Of a DNA stretch of 64,000 nucleotides, positions 24,873-32,650 are shown one piece after another. Origin of the DNA: Streptomyces katrae. Its GTDB lineage: Bacteria; Actinomycetota; Actinomycetes; Streptomycetales; Streptomycetaceae. Below the pieces are notes generated by a model. It searched no databases and had not been told where the DNA came from. It was given only the letters and a program-made list of their open reading frames with translations. Position numbers and translations under genes: made by a program. Location: NCBI RefSeq assembly GCF_002028425.1, contig NZ_CP020042.1:2108001-2172000 (forward strand), in the 5' to 3' direction. The number at the start of each line of letters is the position of its first letter. Within the stretch, counting starts at the first letter, position 1.

Positions 24873-25612
24873 CGGGCGGCGGCGGCAGCGGCAGCGCCAT
24901 CAGCCTGCGGAAGGTGGAGGAGGCCGCCCCGGCCCTGGCGGGCGCGTACAAGAGCGCCGGGGTCTCGCTGCGCAAGCACGGCCTGGAGGGCGGCCGGGCC
25001 GCCGTCTACCTGGTCCTGGACTACTCCGGCTCCATGCGCCCGTACTACGCCGACGGCACGGTGCAGGCCTTCGCGGACCGCGTCCTGGGCCTCTCCGCAC
25101 ACCTCGACTCCGACGGCCGCGTACCGGTCGTCTTCTTCTCCACCGACGTCGACGCGGTCGAGGAGGTGCCCCTCGCCGGCCACGGGGGCCGGGTCACGGA
25201 GATCGCCGCCGGCCTCGGCCACATGGGCAAGACCGCGTACCACCTGGCGATGGACGCGGTGATCGACCACTACCTGGACTCGGGCTCCACCGACCCCGCC
25301 CTGGTCGTCTTCCAGACCGACGGCGGCCCGGTCAACAAGCTCGCGGCGGAGAAGTACCTCTGCAAGGCGGCCCGGCTCCCCCTCTTCTGGCAGTTCGTCG
25401 GCTTCGGCAACACGCGCAGCAGCCAGTTCGACTTCCTGCGCCGCCTGGACGAACTCCCGGTGCCGCAGAAGCGGGTGGTCGACAACGCGGGCTACTTCCA
25501 CGCGGGGTCCGACCCACGTGCCGTACCGGACGCCGAACTGTACGACCGGCTCGTGGCCGAGTTCCCGGCCTGGCTGGCGGCGGCACGCCGGGCGGGCATC
25601 GTGCGCGCCTGA
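24869..25612 (+). CDS. vWA-domain protein, TerF-like
   Basis: A 247-residue cytosolic protein. After a Gly-rich start it carries ISLRKVEEAAPALAGAYKSA and KHGLEGGRAAVYLVLDYSGSM. The DxSGS segment is an intact MIDAS metal site, followed by VFFSTDVD and VVFQTDGGPVN. Such stand-alone vWA domains occur in tellurium-resistance-type (Ter) stress systems and bind partner proteins via Mg2+. The start GTG overlaps the padR stop. No other ter genes are in the window, so its partners are unknown. Confidence 0.8.
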   Translation: MTGGGGSGSAISLRKVEEAAPALAGAYKSAGVSLRKHGLEGGRAAVYLVLDYSGSMRPYYADGTVQAFADRVLGLSAHLDSDGRVPVVFFSTDVDAVEEVPLAGHGGRVTEIAAGLGHMGKTAYHLAMDAVIDHYLDSGSTDPALVVFQTDGGPVNKLAAEKYLCKAARLPLFWQFVGFGNTRSSQFDFLRRLDELPVPQKRVVDNAGYFHAGSDPRAVPDAELYDRLVAEFPAWLAAARRAGIVRA

Positions 25613-25648
25613 CCGGCCGCCGGCGGCGGGGCGCGCTTTGATGGACAT

Positions 25649-26158
25649 ATGACGACGAACAACTGGGCAGCGTTCGAGAAGGCGGAACCGGAGTTCGCGG
25701 AGGCGGTACGGGCCCGCTTCGCACAGTTCCCGCACCACGTCCTGGCCACCCTGCGCAAGGACGGCTCCCCCCGCCTGACCGGGCTCACCGTGGAGTTCCG
25801 CGGGGGCGAGCTGTGGCTGGGCATGATGGCGGGCTCGATGAAGGCCCGCGACCTCCAGCACGACCCCCGCTTCGCCCTGCACACCAACCCGGGCCCGGAC
25901 GACACGATGCCCGACGGGGATGTAAGGATCTCGGGCCGGGCGGTGGAAATCGTGGACCCGCCCGAACTCCACCGCTACGCGGAGGAGAAGGACACCCCGC
26001 ACCCCTTCCACCTCTTCCACGCCGACCTGACCGAGGTGGTCCACACGACGGTCGACGGCGAGGAACTGGTGGTCCGGACCTGGACCCCCGCCCGAGGCCT
26101 CCACACCCTCCGCCGCGGCAACGACGACGAACCGGCCCGGGAAGTCCCGGCGCAGTGA
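25649..26158 (+). CDS. Pyridoxamine 5'-phosphate oxidase-family (FMN/F420-binding split barrel) protein
   Basis: A 169-residue split-beta-barrel protein. Diagnostic segments are FPHHVLATLRKDGSPRLTGLTV, LWLGMMAGSMKARDLQHDPRFALHTN and DVRISGRAVEI, the pattern of PPOX-class proteins using FMN or F420. The reaction is unknown; many reduce unsaturated or oxidized small molecules. The ATG at 25649 has no clear ribosome-binding site. It is a monocistronic-looking gene on the same strand as the vWA gene. Confidence 0.82.
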   Translation: MTTNNWAAFEKAEPEFAEAVRARFAQFPHHVLATLRKDGSPRLTGLTVEFRGGELWLGMMAGSMKARDLQHDPRFALHTNPGPDDTMPDGDVRISGRAVEIVDPPELHRYAEEKDTPHPFHLFHADLTEVVHTTVDGEELVVRTWTPARGLHTLRRGNDDEPAREVPAQ

Positions 26159-26181
26159 CCTCCGACCGGGCGGTACAACCC

Positions 26182-26193
26182 GTTTGCTAGGGT
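26182..26193 (+). promoter_or_regulatory. Probable promoter of the toxin/immunity island
   Basis: An extended -10-like element (TTTGC then TAGGGT at 26188-26193) lies about 45 bases before the first WXG-type gene at 26237, downstream of an unrelated stop at 26158. No good -35 hexamer is visible. Confidence 0.45.
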
Positions 26194-26236
26194 CGAACAA
26201 ATGACCATGTGACGGGACTCTCGGGGGAGGGAGACC

Positions 26237-26677
26237 GTGAACACTCCACCGGATGCGGCGAGTTCCATGGGTGCGGCCAGTGGCGCGACAGATCTTGAGG
26301 TTGACGGAGGCAAGCTCAAGACGCTTGCCGAGGACCTCGACAAGATGCAGGAAGTGCTGCGGGAGCACCTCCTTCGTATGGACGAGATCGTGGACGGCAT
26401 CGAGGCCCGCTGGCACGGGCCCGCATCGGAGGCCTACCGGGCCAAGCACCGGGCCGCCGCCGAGGATGCCGTCCGTATCCGGCAGGCGATGCAGCTCCTG
26501 GCCAAGGCGATCCGGCTGAGCAAGGACGGGTTCTCGGCACAGGAACTGGAGATCCTGGAGGACTTCCGGCGGCTCCAGTCCCATGCGGACATCCAGGCCG
26601 AGGTGGATGCGCTGTCGACACCCGGCACCACGCCGGAACTGCCGCAGGAGCCGCGCAGCCGCGTCGCCGACCTGTAG
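26237..26677 (+). CDS. WXG100-like helical protein with C-terminal extension
   Basis: A 146-residue, almost wholly alpha-helical protein. A helix from about residue 20 (LEVDGGKLKTLAEDLDKMQ) is followed by the turn ARWHGPASEAYRA, a W-x-G motif, and a second helix, as in ESX/WXG100 secretion partners. A further helix and a Pro-rich tail extend it beyond the usual 100 residues. GTG 26237 has GGGGGAGG upstream. It is the first gene of the toxin cluster, so it is likely a secretion partner or chaperone of the toxin. Confidence 0.7.
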   Translation: MNTPPDAASSMGAASGATDLEVDGGKLKTLAEDLDKMQEVLREHLLRMDEIVDGIEARWHGPASEAYRAKHRAAAEDAVRIRQAMQLLAKAIRLSKDGFSAQELEILEDFRRLQSHADIQAEVDALSTPGTTPELPQEPRSRVADL

Positions 26678-26704
26678 ATCGGGCAAGAAGTACGAGGGGG
26701 ATTC

Positions 26705-27010
26705 ATGTCGTCCAGCGGCGACCACATATCGGTGGACTTCGCCACTCTCCAGAGTGCGGCCGGGGACCTCGAAGAGATCCTCAAAACGCTCAACGAGCAG
26801 CTCGACCTGCTCTACCAGCGTGTCGAGAAGGCCGTTCTCGGATGGGAGGGCGAGGCCCGCCAGACCTTCGTGGACCAACTCGACAAGTGGGACCGGTCCG
26901 CCCAGGACCTCCAGGCCACCCAGGCCTGGCTGCACGAGACCGTGGTGCACGGCCACCTCACCTACGCTTCCGCGCACCGGGCCGTGCTACGTGGTTGGGG
27001 GGCCGCCTGA
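26705..27010 (+). CDS. WXG100-family (ESAT-6-like) protein
   Basis: A 101-residue helical hairpin protein: a first helix around SAAGDLEEILKTLNEQLDLL, the turn VLGWEGEARQTF (W-x-G), and a second helix. Length and architecture fit WXG100 proteins, which are exported by type VII secretion, often as partners of larger toxins. Its stop overlaps the start of the toxin gene by one base (TGATG), tying the two together. No type VII secretion core genes occur in this window, so the exporter must be elsewhere. Confidence 0.8.
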   Translation: MSSSGDHISVDFATLQSAAGDLEEILKTLNEQLDLLYQRVEKAVLGWEGEARQTFVDQLDKWDRSAQDLQATQAWLHETVVHGHLTYASAHRAVLRGWGAA

Positions 27011-28719
27011 TGGGAGCGCCTCCCTCCCCGGCGGCGAACGGTGGCTTCGACGTCCAGCCGCTACACGTCCATCATGCGGCCGACCAGGTGAAGGAGGCCC
27101 AGTTCGCCCATGCCGACCGGGCGTTCGCCCTGGTCGACGTGCTGAACAAGTACAACCAGTCCGCCGGGACCGGCCGCGGTGCAGATGCGTTCGCGGACGC
27201 CTACATGGAGGTGGCGGCCAAGTTCCTCGAAGCCTGGGGACGCAGCGTGGTCAGTGCCGGCGGGGCGTCCGTCGGCCTGAACCACACCGCCAACCAGTAC
27301 GTGCTGGCCGAATGGGACGCAGGGGGCCGCAAGGGAGCACAGCCGGCCCTGCGGCCGGAGCTGGTGGTCATCAACAAGCCCCCGCGCTACGGGCCTGTCA
27401 ACCCCATCAAGTGGACGGGCACCGGCGAGGACGTCGACTCCTGGTGGATCTCCGGCGTCATCGGCGAGTTCCCCGACTTCCTCGCGGACGTCATACGACC
27501 CGCCATCGAACACGGCCTCCGCCTCGGCAAGGTCCACGAGATCACCCCGGGCATCAAGGAGGACGAGGTCCGGGACATGGCCAAGGCGTGGCGGAAGATC
27601 GGAGCCGAGGCCGTGAAGGCCTCGGACGACTTCAACGCCGCCATCGCCGGGATCACCGACCCGAAGGACAAGGGCGAGTGGCAGGCTGCCATGCGGGCCT
27701 TCGGCCAGACCATCTGGGGCACCACGGCCTGGGGCCGCCAGCTGGACGCCCAGGGCAACCGGACGCAGACCGGAGGCCGGGAATGGCGGACCACCAAGGA
27801 CCTCCCGCCCTCCGGCCGGCGTCCCATCGTCGATGTGCTGAAGAAGACGGCGGACGAGATCGCGCCTCTTCTGGAGCATCTCTGCGACGTCGGCGATCGG
27901 ACCACCAAGTTCACCACCCAAGCTGCCGTCAACGCAGCGAAGGCCACGGCCTCCGACCTCTCCGACCTGAGCGTGACGAACCTGACCAAGATGGCCGTCG
28001 GCGGAATCGTCGGCCGTATCGTCCTCTCCTTCCGGTCCCACATGGACAAGTCGGGGTGTGACGCGGTCGTCGAGACCTACCACAAGGAGTTCACTGAGGC
28101 AGCGGGCAAGCTGAAGGCCCTCCTCCCGGAACTCGAGATCGCGATCACGAGCGCACCGACCTACCAGGCGGAAATGGCCCGCGCCCAGGGGTTCGGCGCC
28201 CGCTCGCTCAACGAGTTCAAGAAGGAACACAGCTGGCAGATCGGCGACGAGAGCCCCTTCCCGTACGTGTACTCCCTTGACCTGGCGACGAACGAGGGGC
28301 TGGGCGGCGCCCACACCATCGACAAGCACGTCGGCAAGACCGACGAGCAGTTGTTGCAGCGGATTACGGACGAGCAGCGCGCGAACGGAAAGTACAACGT
28401 CCTAGCCGCCTCGTCCTTCGCAAACCTGGACACGGCCCAGAAGTACACTCAGTACAACATTCGCCAGAACACTACTGAAATCCAGAAATGGCTGAAGAAT
28501 CCGCCGCCCGCGGAGAAGACCTTCACCGTCCAAGTGTCATCGGTCCCGGACGGACCGCTCTCCGGTTCCGCCGTGACGGGACGGACGGTGCGGGTGGAAA
28601 ACGACAGGGTATTGCCCGCCCAGGACATCTACGGCGTGATCACTAAGCTCGCATACGACCCCAACCTAAAACCGCCATTCGTCGTGTACACATCGACGCC
28701 GGACAAGGTGAACAAATGA
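27010..28719 (+). CDS. Polymorphic toxin with C-terminal bacterial RNase A-like domain
   Basis: A 569-residue protein. The N-terminal region (about 15-110) is helical and ESX-like. A long linker/helical middle has no recognised enzyme. The C-terminal 135 residues (from 435) match the CdiA-type RNase A-like toxin domain: HTIDKHVGKT with the first catalytic His, ASSFANLDTAQKYTQYNI, and the final VVYTST strand. It is predicted to cleave RNA in target cells after export with the preceding WXG100 proteins. The domain's DNA is visibly less GC-rich than its surroundings, suggesting an exchanged toxin tip. It overlaps the immunity gene by ATGA. The RNase activity is inferred. Confidence 0.78.
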   Translation: MGAPPSPAANGGFDVQPLHVHHAADQVKEAQFAHADRAFALVDVLNKYNQSAGTGRGADAFADAYMEVAAKFLEAWGRSVVSAGGASVGLNHTANQYVLAEWDAGGRKGAQPALRPELVVINKPPRYGPVNPIKWTGTGEDVDSWWISGVIGEFPDFLADVIRPAIEHGLRLGKVHEITPGIKEDEVRDMAKAWRKIGAEAVKASDDFNAAIAGITDPKDKGEWQAAMRAFGQTIWGTTAWGRQLDAQGNRTQTGGREWRTTKDLPPSGRRPIVDVLKKTADEIAPLLEHLCDVGDRTTKFTTQAAVNAAKATASDLSDLSVTNLTKMAVGGIVGRIVLSFRSHMDKSGCDAVVETYHKEFTEAAGKLKALLPELEIAITSAPTYQAEMARAQGFGARSLNEFKKEHSWQIGDESPFPYVYSLDLATNEGLGGAHTIDKHVGKTDEQLLQRITDEQRANGKYNVLAASSFANLDTAQKYTQYNIRQNTTEIQKWLKNPPPAEKTFTVQVSSVPDGPLSGSAVTGRTVRVENDRVLPAQDIYGVITKLAYDPNLKPPFVVYTSTPDKVNK

Positions 28720-29294
28720 TGGAACCCCTGACCTCGGCGACCTGGACGGAGGCACTCAAGCTGTACCAGTGGGTCTGCACATTCGCCAGAGTCGCTCCCC
28801 GTAAGCACGAGGAATGGTGGCTCGACGTGGGAGCAATCATGCGCCTCGAGGCCCGGGACCCGCGGGGCTGGGAATCCATCGACCCCTACGAGGGCGAGGA
28901 CGAACGCCGGGAAGACCCGCTGTTCCCATGGCTGGAGACACCCCGCACGTCTGCGGACGTCGAGCGATACCGGGCGCAGGTGAAGGAACTACCCCGGTCA
29001 TCAGTGAAGTCGCTGCTCATCCTGCTCGGAGCCTCGCCCCACACAAATCTCTACCTGTCACCCGACTGGAAGGACCGCCTGCCTGAGATGGAGCGCAGGG
29101 CCGGTGTGCTCATGTCACGCTTCCCGGTGGGCACCCACTTCTACACCAACCTCGGCTGGCGGGGCGACACTCCCGATTTCAACAGGCAGTCCTCCCGACT
29201 GCAGAACCCCTTCAGCTGTTACGACTGGGACGCCGGACTCATCGCCGTGAACGACGACGAAGTCGCCGTGTTCTGGAACTTCCAGTCTCTCTGA
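28716..29294 (+). CDS. Putative immunity protein, copy 1
   Basis: A 192-residue acidic soluble protein with no recognised family. It has many Trp/Asp/Glu (EEWWLDVGAIMRLEARD; GWESIDPYEGEDERRED) and ends FSCYDWDAGLIAVNDDEVAV. Its start overlaps the toxin stop, the classic place for the cognate immunity gene. A paralogue about 70% identical follows 16 bases later. It is assumed to bind and block the RNase A-like domain in the cytoplasm. Confidence 0.7.
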   Translation: MMEPLTSATWTEALKLYQWVCTFARVAPRKHEEWWLDVGAIMRLEARDPRGWESIDPYEGEDERREDPLFPWLETPRTSADVERYRAQVKELPRSSVKSLLILLGASPHTNLYLSPDWKDRLPEMERRAGVLMSRFPVGTHFYTNLGWRGDTPDFNRQSSRLQNPFSCYDWDAGLIAVNDDEVAVFWNFQSL

Positions 29295-29310
29295 ACCGGA
29301 GTGAACGACG

Positions 29311-29889
29311 ATGACCGACCTCACCTCGGAGACCTGGTCCGATGGGCTCAAGCTGTATCGATGGCTCTGCACGTTTGTAGGAGTGGCTCCCCGCGAGCAC
29401 CAGGATTGGTGGCTCGACGTGGGCGCAATCATGCGCCTCGAGGCCCAGGACCCGCGGGGCTGGGAATCCATCGACCCTTACGAGGGCGAGGACGAGCGCC
29501 GGGAGGATCCGCTCTTCCCATGGCTGGACACTCCCTCCACCCCCGCAGATGCGAGGCGCTGCCGCGAACGGGTGGAAGAACTCCCCCGATCCTCGGTGCG
29601 GTCGCTGATCGTCTTGCTTGGAGCCGGAACGAGCCGCTTGGACCTCTCCAAGTCATTGGGCTGGGAGGAACACAGGCCGGAAAGGGAACGGCGGGCGGAT
29701 CTCATCCTGTCGCGCTTTCCTGACGGCACCCGCTTCTACACCAACCTCGGTTGGACGAGTGACCATCCTGATTTCTACGAACAGCCCTTCCGGACCCACG
29801 CCCCCTTCAGCCGGTACGACTGGGACGCCGGGCTGATCGCCGTCAACGACGACGAAGTCGCCGTGCTCTGGAACTTCCTGTCCCTCTGA
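29311..29889 (+). CDS. Putative immunity protein, tandem copy 2
   Basis: The same length (192 residues) as copy 1 and aligned end to end. The block LDVGAIMRLEAQDPRGWESI through DPLFPWLDTP is almost unchanged, also at DNA level (28807-28935 versus 29398-29526). The middle (residues about 85-130) has diverged. GGAG lies 9 bases before ATG 29311. Tandem duplication of an immunity gene can guard against variant toxins of neighbours; binding specificity cannot be read from sequence. Confidence 0.7.
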   Translation: MTDLTSETWSDGLKLYRWLCTFVGVAPREHQDWWLDVGAIMRLEAQDPRGWESIDPYEGEDERREDPLFPWLDTPSTPADARRCRERVEELPRSSVRSLIVLLGAGTSRLDLSKSLGWEEHRPERERRADLILSRFPDGTRFYTNLGWTSDHPDFYEQPFRTHAPFSRYDWDAGLIAVNDDEVAVLWNFLSL

Positions 29890-29915
29890 CCCGACCCGCC
29901 GAACCCGGAAGCCGC

Positions 29916-30215
29916 ATGCTCACCAGATCCGCCACATACCCCGACCGAGAAACCGCCCAGTGGGCCACCCAGCAGGTCGTCAACCGCAACGAGCAGACCA
30001 TCCACCGTTGGCTCGCCCAGGGCACCCGCCCCCGCCTGGCCATCGAAGCCGCCTGGCCGTCGCGCGAGGATCCCGTCGGCCGGGTTCTGCTCCAGGGCAT
30101 GGCGCTCGCCGGGCGCGGAGCCGTGGACGTGCGGGCCGCGCGGGTGGTGCTGCGGCGGGAGCCCGCGAGCCCGCTCGGCTTCGTCGTGCACGGCACCTTC
30201 CCGATCTACCTGTAG
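29916..30215 (+). CDS. Orphan RNase A-like toxin tip, N-terminally truncated
   Basis: A 99-residue protein that aligns with the C-terminal part of the preceding toxin: SATYPDRETAQWATQQVVNRNE against ASSFANLDTAQKYTQYNI, then a WL motif and a terminal PLGFVVHGTFP strand. It belongs to the same bacterial RNase A-like group but lacks the HxxxxHVG segment with the first catalytic His and any export domain. It is probably a displaced toxin cassette kept as a recombination donor or a remnant. It is followed by its own CdiI-type immunity gene 12 bases later. Confidence 0.7.
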   Translation: MLTRSATYPDRETAQWATQQVVNRNEQTIHRWLAQGTRPRLAIEAAWPSREDPVGRVLLQGMALAGRGAVDVRAARVVLRREPASPLGFVVHGTFPIYL

Positions 30216-30227
30216 AGGCACAGGCCC

Positions 30228-30902
30228 ATGTCCATGAAACCCCTGGAGTTCGACCGGCGCTACGGCGAGCTCGACCAGGTGATCGGCGCCTACGCCGGCC
30301 TCGCCGCCGACGACACCCCCGACCGGCCCGGTCGCGCCCTCACCGCCTACCTGCGCCACACCTGGCACACCCGCCCCTGGGCTCTGTCGGTCGCCGAGCA
30401 GCAGCTCCGCACCTACGCCGAGAACCCGCCCGGCCGGCTGCGGCACCGCCTCGGCGAGTTCTACCCGGTCCCCGACATTGGCCTGCCCGAAGCCGAGATC
30501 CAGCAGTGGCTGCTCCTGCTCGCCGACCACATTAAGCGGAGCATCGAGGAAGGCCGGGTCCCACCGCCGGTGGCCCTCCCCGAGACGCACTGGGAATGGC
30601 ACGCCCGCTACCCCGAACTCGGCCAGTTCCTGGGCGGCTGGTTCTCCCAGGACATGCCCGACGAGTTCGACGACCACGACGCCGCCGTCCGCGACTACGC
30701 CGACTCGGCCGACCCGACCCTCGTGGCCCGCCTCGTCGGAGAGGTGCGCGAGCTCCTCGCCTTGGGCCTGGAGGAGGTCGACTACGCCGTGGGCGTGGCC
30801 GAGCTGGGTATGGAGGTCGACCCTCCGGCCCCCTACGCACCGAGCGGCTGGCTGGCCGTAGTCGCCGAACGACTGGCCGGGCCCCGCGCCGAATACGCGT
30901 AG
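30228..30902 (+). CDS. CdiI-type contact-dependent inhibition immunity protein
   Basis: A 224-residue protein. The diagnostic stretch YPELGQFLGGWFSQDMPDEF, followed by DDHDAAVRDYAD, is the signature of CdiI_2-type immunity proteins of contact-dependent growth inhibition. The N-terminal half (LEFDRRYGELDQVIGAYAGL) is helical. The gene lies directly behind the orphan RNase A-like tip, the expected cassette order toxin-immunity. ATG 30228 has AGAGG 9 bases upstream; a second ATG two codons on is also possible. Confidence 0.75.
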   Translation: MSMKPLEFDRRYGELDQVIGAYAGLAADDTPDRPGRALTAYLRHTWHTRPWALSVAEQQLRTYAENPPGRLRHRLGEFYPVPDIGLPEAEIQQWLLLLADHIKRSIEEGRVPPPVALPETHWEWHARYPELGQFLGGWFSQDMPDEFDDHDAAVRDYADSADPTLVARLVGEVRELLALGLEEVDYAVGVAELGMEVDPPAPYAPSGWLAVVAERLAGPRAEYA

Positions 30903-31079
30903 GAGGAGAGCTTCCTGGGCGGCAAGCCGGCAGGCTGGCAGGGCCAGACGGGCGTCACGGCCCGTCCGGCCTCGGGCACCCTCACCGTCCGCTCCACACC
31001 GGCCCCTTGGCCCGCCGGGCGCACTGTCAGTGCCGCCCCCTAGCGTGGAGGAGACCGAACACACACCACCGGGGGATCC

Positions 31080-31511
31080 ATGAACCACACGTTCCAGGGA
31101 CGACGACGCACCGCGCTCACGCTCGCGGCCACAACGGCGTTCCTCACCCTGGCCGGCGGCGCCGCCCAGGCGGCGGAGACGGGCGAGCTGCTTCCCTACC
31201 CGGGGCCCGACGGCGTGATCTGGGTTCCCGAACAGACCGGCTCCAGCGGGTTCGTCTCTGGCGGGCTGTCCCCGTACCTGGATACCTACACCACCTTCGC
31301 CTGCGAGGGCGGCGGCAGCATGGTGGTCTCCTTCACCCTCGACGAATACCCGGACCGCAACCCGGCCCCCTTCACCCTGACCTGCCCCGAGGACACCCCG
31401 GCCCAGGTCACGATCCCCCTGGGCCCGGGCCTCCACGGCGGCTTCGGCGCCGTGGTCACCACCTCGGCCCCCACCCTCCGCTGGGCCGCCACGGTCGTCC
31501 AGCCGGAGTAG
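31080..31511 (+). CDS. Small secreted protein, unknown function
   Basis: A 143-residue predicted exported protein with a signal peptide of about 32 residues (RRRTALTLAATTAFLTLAGG, cleavage near AAQAA-ET). The mature part is beta-rich and acidic, with two cysteines (FACEGG and LTCPED) that could form one disulfide. No family recognised. GGGGGA precedes the ATG. A -10-like TAGCGT lies near 31041. A strong hairpin follows the stop. Confidence 0.65.
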   Translation: MNHTFQGRRRTALTLAATTAFLTLAGGAAQAAETGELLPYPGPDGVIWVPEQTGSSGFVSGGLSPYLDTYTTFACEGGGSMVVSFTLDEYPDRNPAPFTLTCPEDTPAQVTIPLGPGLHGGFGAVVTTSAPTLRWAATVVQPE

Positions 31512-31524
31512 CCCCACCCAACGC

Positions 31525-31568
31525 CACGGCGCCCGTCATCCCTGGTCGGCGGCATGACGGGCGCCGTG
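31525..31568. terminator. 15-bp hairpin, copy 1 of a repeated terminator
   Basis: CACGGCGCCCGTCAT (31525-31539) pairs perfectly with 31554-31568. It stands between a plus-strand stop (31511) and a minus-strand stop (31536), which it overlaps. The same hairpin with the same flanks recurs at 33443-33486. Confidence 0.85.
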
Positions 31569-31958
31569 TCGGATCGGGGAGCACTTGAAGCGGACCCACA
31601 CGGTCTTTCCCACCAGCTGGTCGGTGACGCCCAGCTCGTCGGCGAGTTCGGAGACCAGCCAGAGCCCCCGGCCCGACGAGGCTTCCACTCCGGGCCGCCC
31701 CACCGCCGGCACCCCCGGGCCGCTGTCCCGGACCTCGACCCGGACCACGCCGTCTTCCCACAGCAAGCGCACACAGAACTCGCGCCCGTACGGGACCCCG
31801 TGGAGCACGGCGTTCGCCGCAAGCTCGGATGCGCAGAACCGGATGTCATCACCCCTGTCCGAGATACCCCATTGCCCGAGCGTGTCGCCCGCGAACTGCC
31901 GCGCCGCGCGCACCGAGCTGCGGGTTCGAGGGAATCGCTGCTGCCGACAAAGAGTCAT
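31536..31958 (-). CDS. ATP-binding protein, anti-sigma-factor serine kinase-like (HATPase_c_2)
   Basis: A 140-residue GHKL-fold domain. It shows the N box (CASELAANAVLHGVPYG), DSGPGVP and the G box SGRGLWLVSELADELGV. Such stand-alone domains are numerous in Streptomyces and act as anti-sigma factors or switch kinases. ATG 31958 is used; upstream in-frame starts are possible, and no strong ribosome-binding site is seen. Its last codons and stop lie inside the left arm of the hairpin at 31525-31568. It is divergent from a GntR-type regulator pair. Confidence 0.75.
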   Translation of the reverse strand: MTLCRQQRFPRTRSSVRAARQFAGDTLGQWGISDRGDDIRFCASELAANAVLHGVPYGREFCVRLLWEDGVVRVEVRDSGPGVPAVGRPGVEASSGRGLWLVSELADELGVTDQLVGKTVWVRFKCSPIRHGARHAADQG

Positions 31959-32060
31959 GCCGCCCACCGTCCTGACGCTGAGTTCCAACACCGTCACCGA
32001 CCGTACCGCTATTCGCGAAAACCAGCAAGGTAATGGAGACTGAGGTAGGCGGTGGGCTTC

Positions 32061-32096
32061 GCATACCGTGGGAATGCCAACAAGGAGTTGGCATAC
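32061..32096 (+). promoter_or_regulatory. Operator-like palindrome before the GntR pair
   Basis: ATGCCAAC (32074-32081) and GTTGGCAT (32087-32094) form a perfect 8-bp inverted repeat with spacer AAGGA. The hexamer GCATAC occurs both at 32061-32066 and at 32091-32096. It lies 14-34 bases before the UTRA-only gene and is a likely autoregulatory site for the GntR protein. Confidence 0.6.
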
Positions 32097-32107
32097 GGGA
32101 GGGCGGC

Positions 32108-32650
32108 ATGAGCGGCAGCGGGTGGACCAGTACGTCGATGCCATACCTGACACCACGTGCAACCGGAGCACCGGACGCGTGGACGGAAGAGGCGAGGGCT
32201 GCCGGACGTCACGGCGGGCAGCGGATCGTGCGAGCCGGGGAGACGCCCGCGAGCGCCGAAGTGGCGGAGCTGCTCGGCGTGGACGAGGGCGCGACGGTCG
32301 TGGTCCGGCGCCGGATCATCGAACTCGGCGGCCAGCCGTGCGAGTTGACCGACACCTTCTACCCGGCGCACATCGCGTCCGGCACGCCTCTCGCCGGTAC
32401 CGCCAAGATCCGCGGTGGAGCGGTCACCCTCCTCGCCTCGCTCGGGCACGTCGGGACGAGGGTCGTGGAGACCGTCAGCGCGCGGATGCCCTCCGACGAG
32501 GAGCGCGAGCAGCTGGGCCTGGGCCGCGAGGAGCCCGTCCTGTGCATCAACCGCGTCACGTACGACGCGGGCGACGCCGCTCTCCAGGCCGACCTGATGC
32601 TCATGCCGGCGACCCGCCAGCAGCTGCGCTACGAGACCAGGATCGGATGA
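32108..32650 (+). CDS. UTRA-domain protein lacking a DNA-binding domain
   Basis: A 180-residue protein that is almost entirely a UTRA ligand-binding domain: a short lead (PYLTPRATGAPDAWTEEARA), then GQRIVRAGETPASAEVAELLGV, VVVRRRIIELGGQPCELTDTFY and LRYETRI. No winged-helix segment precedes it. The next gene, overlapped by ATGA, is a full GntR-UTRA protein with a similar effector domain, so this one may form heterodimers or act as an effector-sensing partner. GGGAGGG lies 5 bases before ATG 32108. Confidence 0.78.
   Translation: MSGSGWTSTSMPYLTPRATGAPDAWTEEARAAGRHGGQRIVRAGETPASAEVAELLGVDEGATVVVRRRIIELGGQPCELTDTFYPAHIASGTPLAGTAKIRGGAVTLLASLGHVGTRVVETVSARMPSDEEREQLGLGREEPVLCINRVTYDAGDAALQADLMLMPATRQQLRYETRIG

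Noticed and set aside
24869..25612. Part of a tellurium-resistance operon
   Set aside because: The vWA domain is TerF-like, but no terB/C/D/E-type genes lie nearby.
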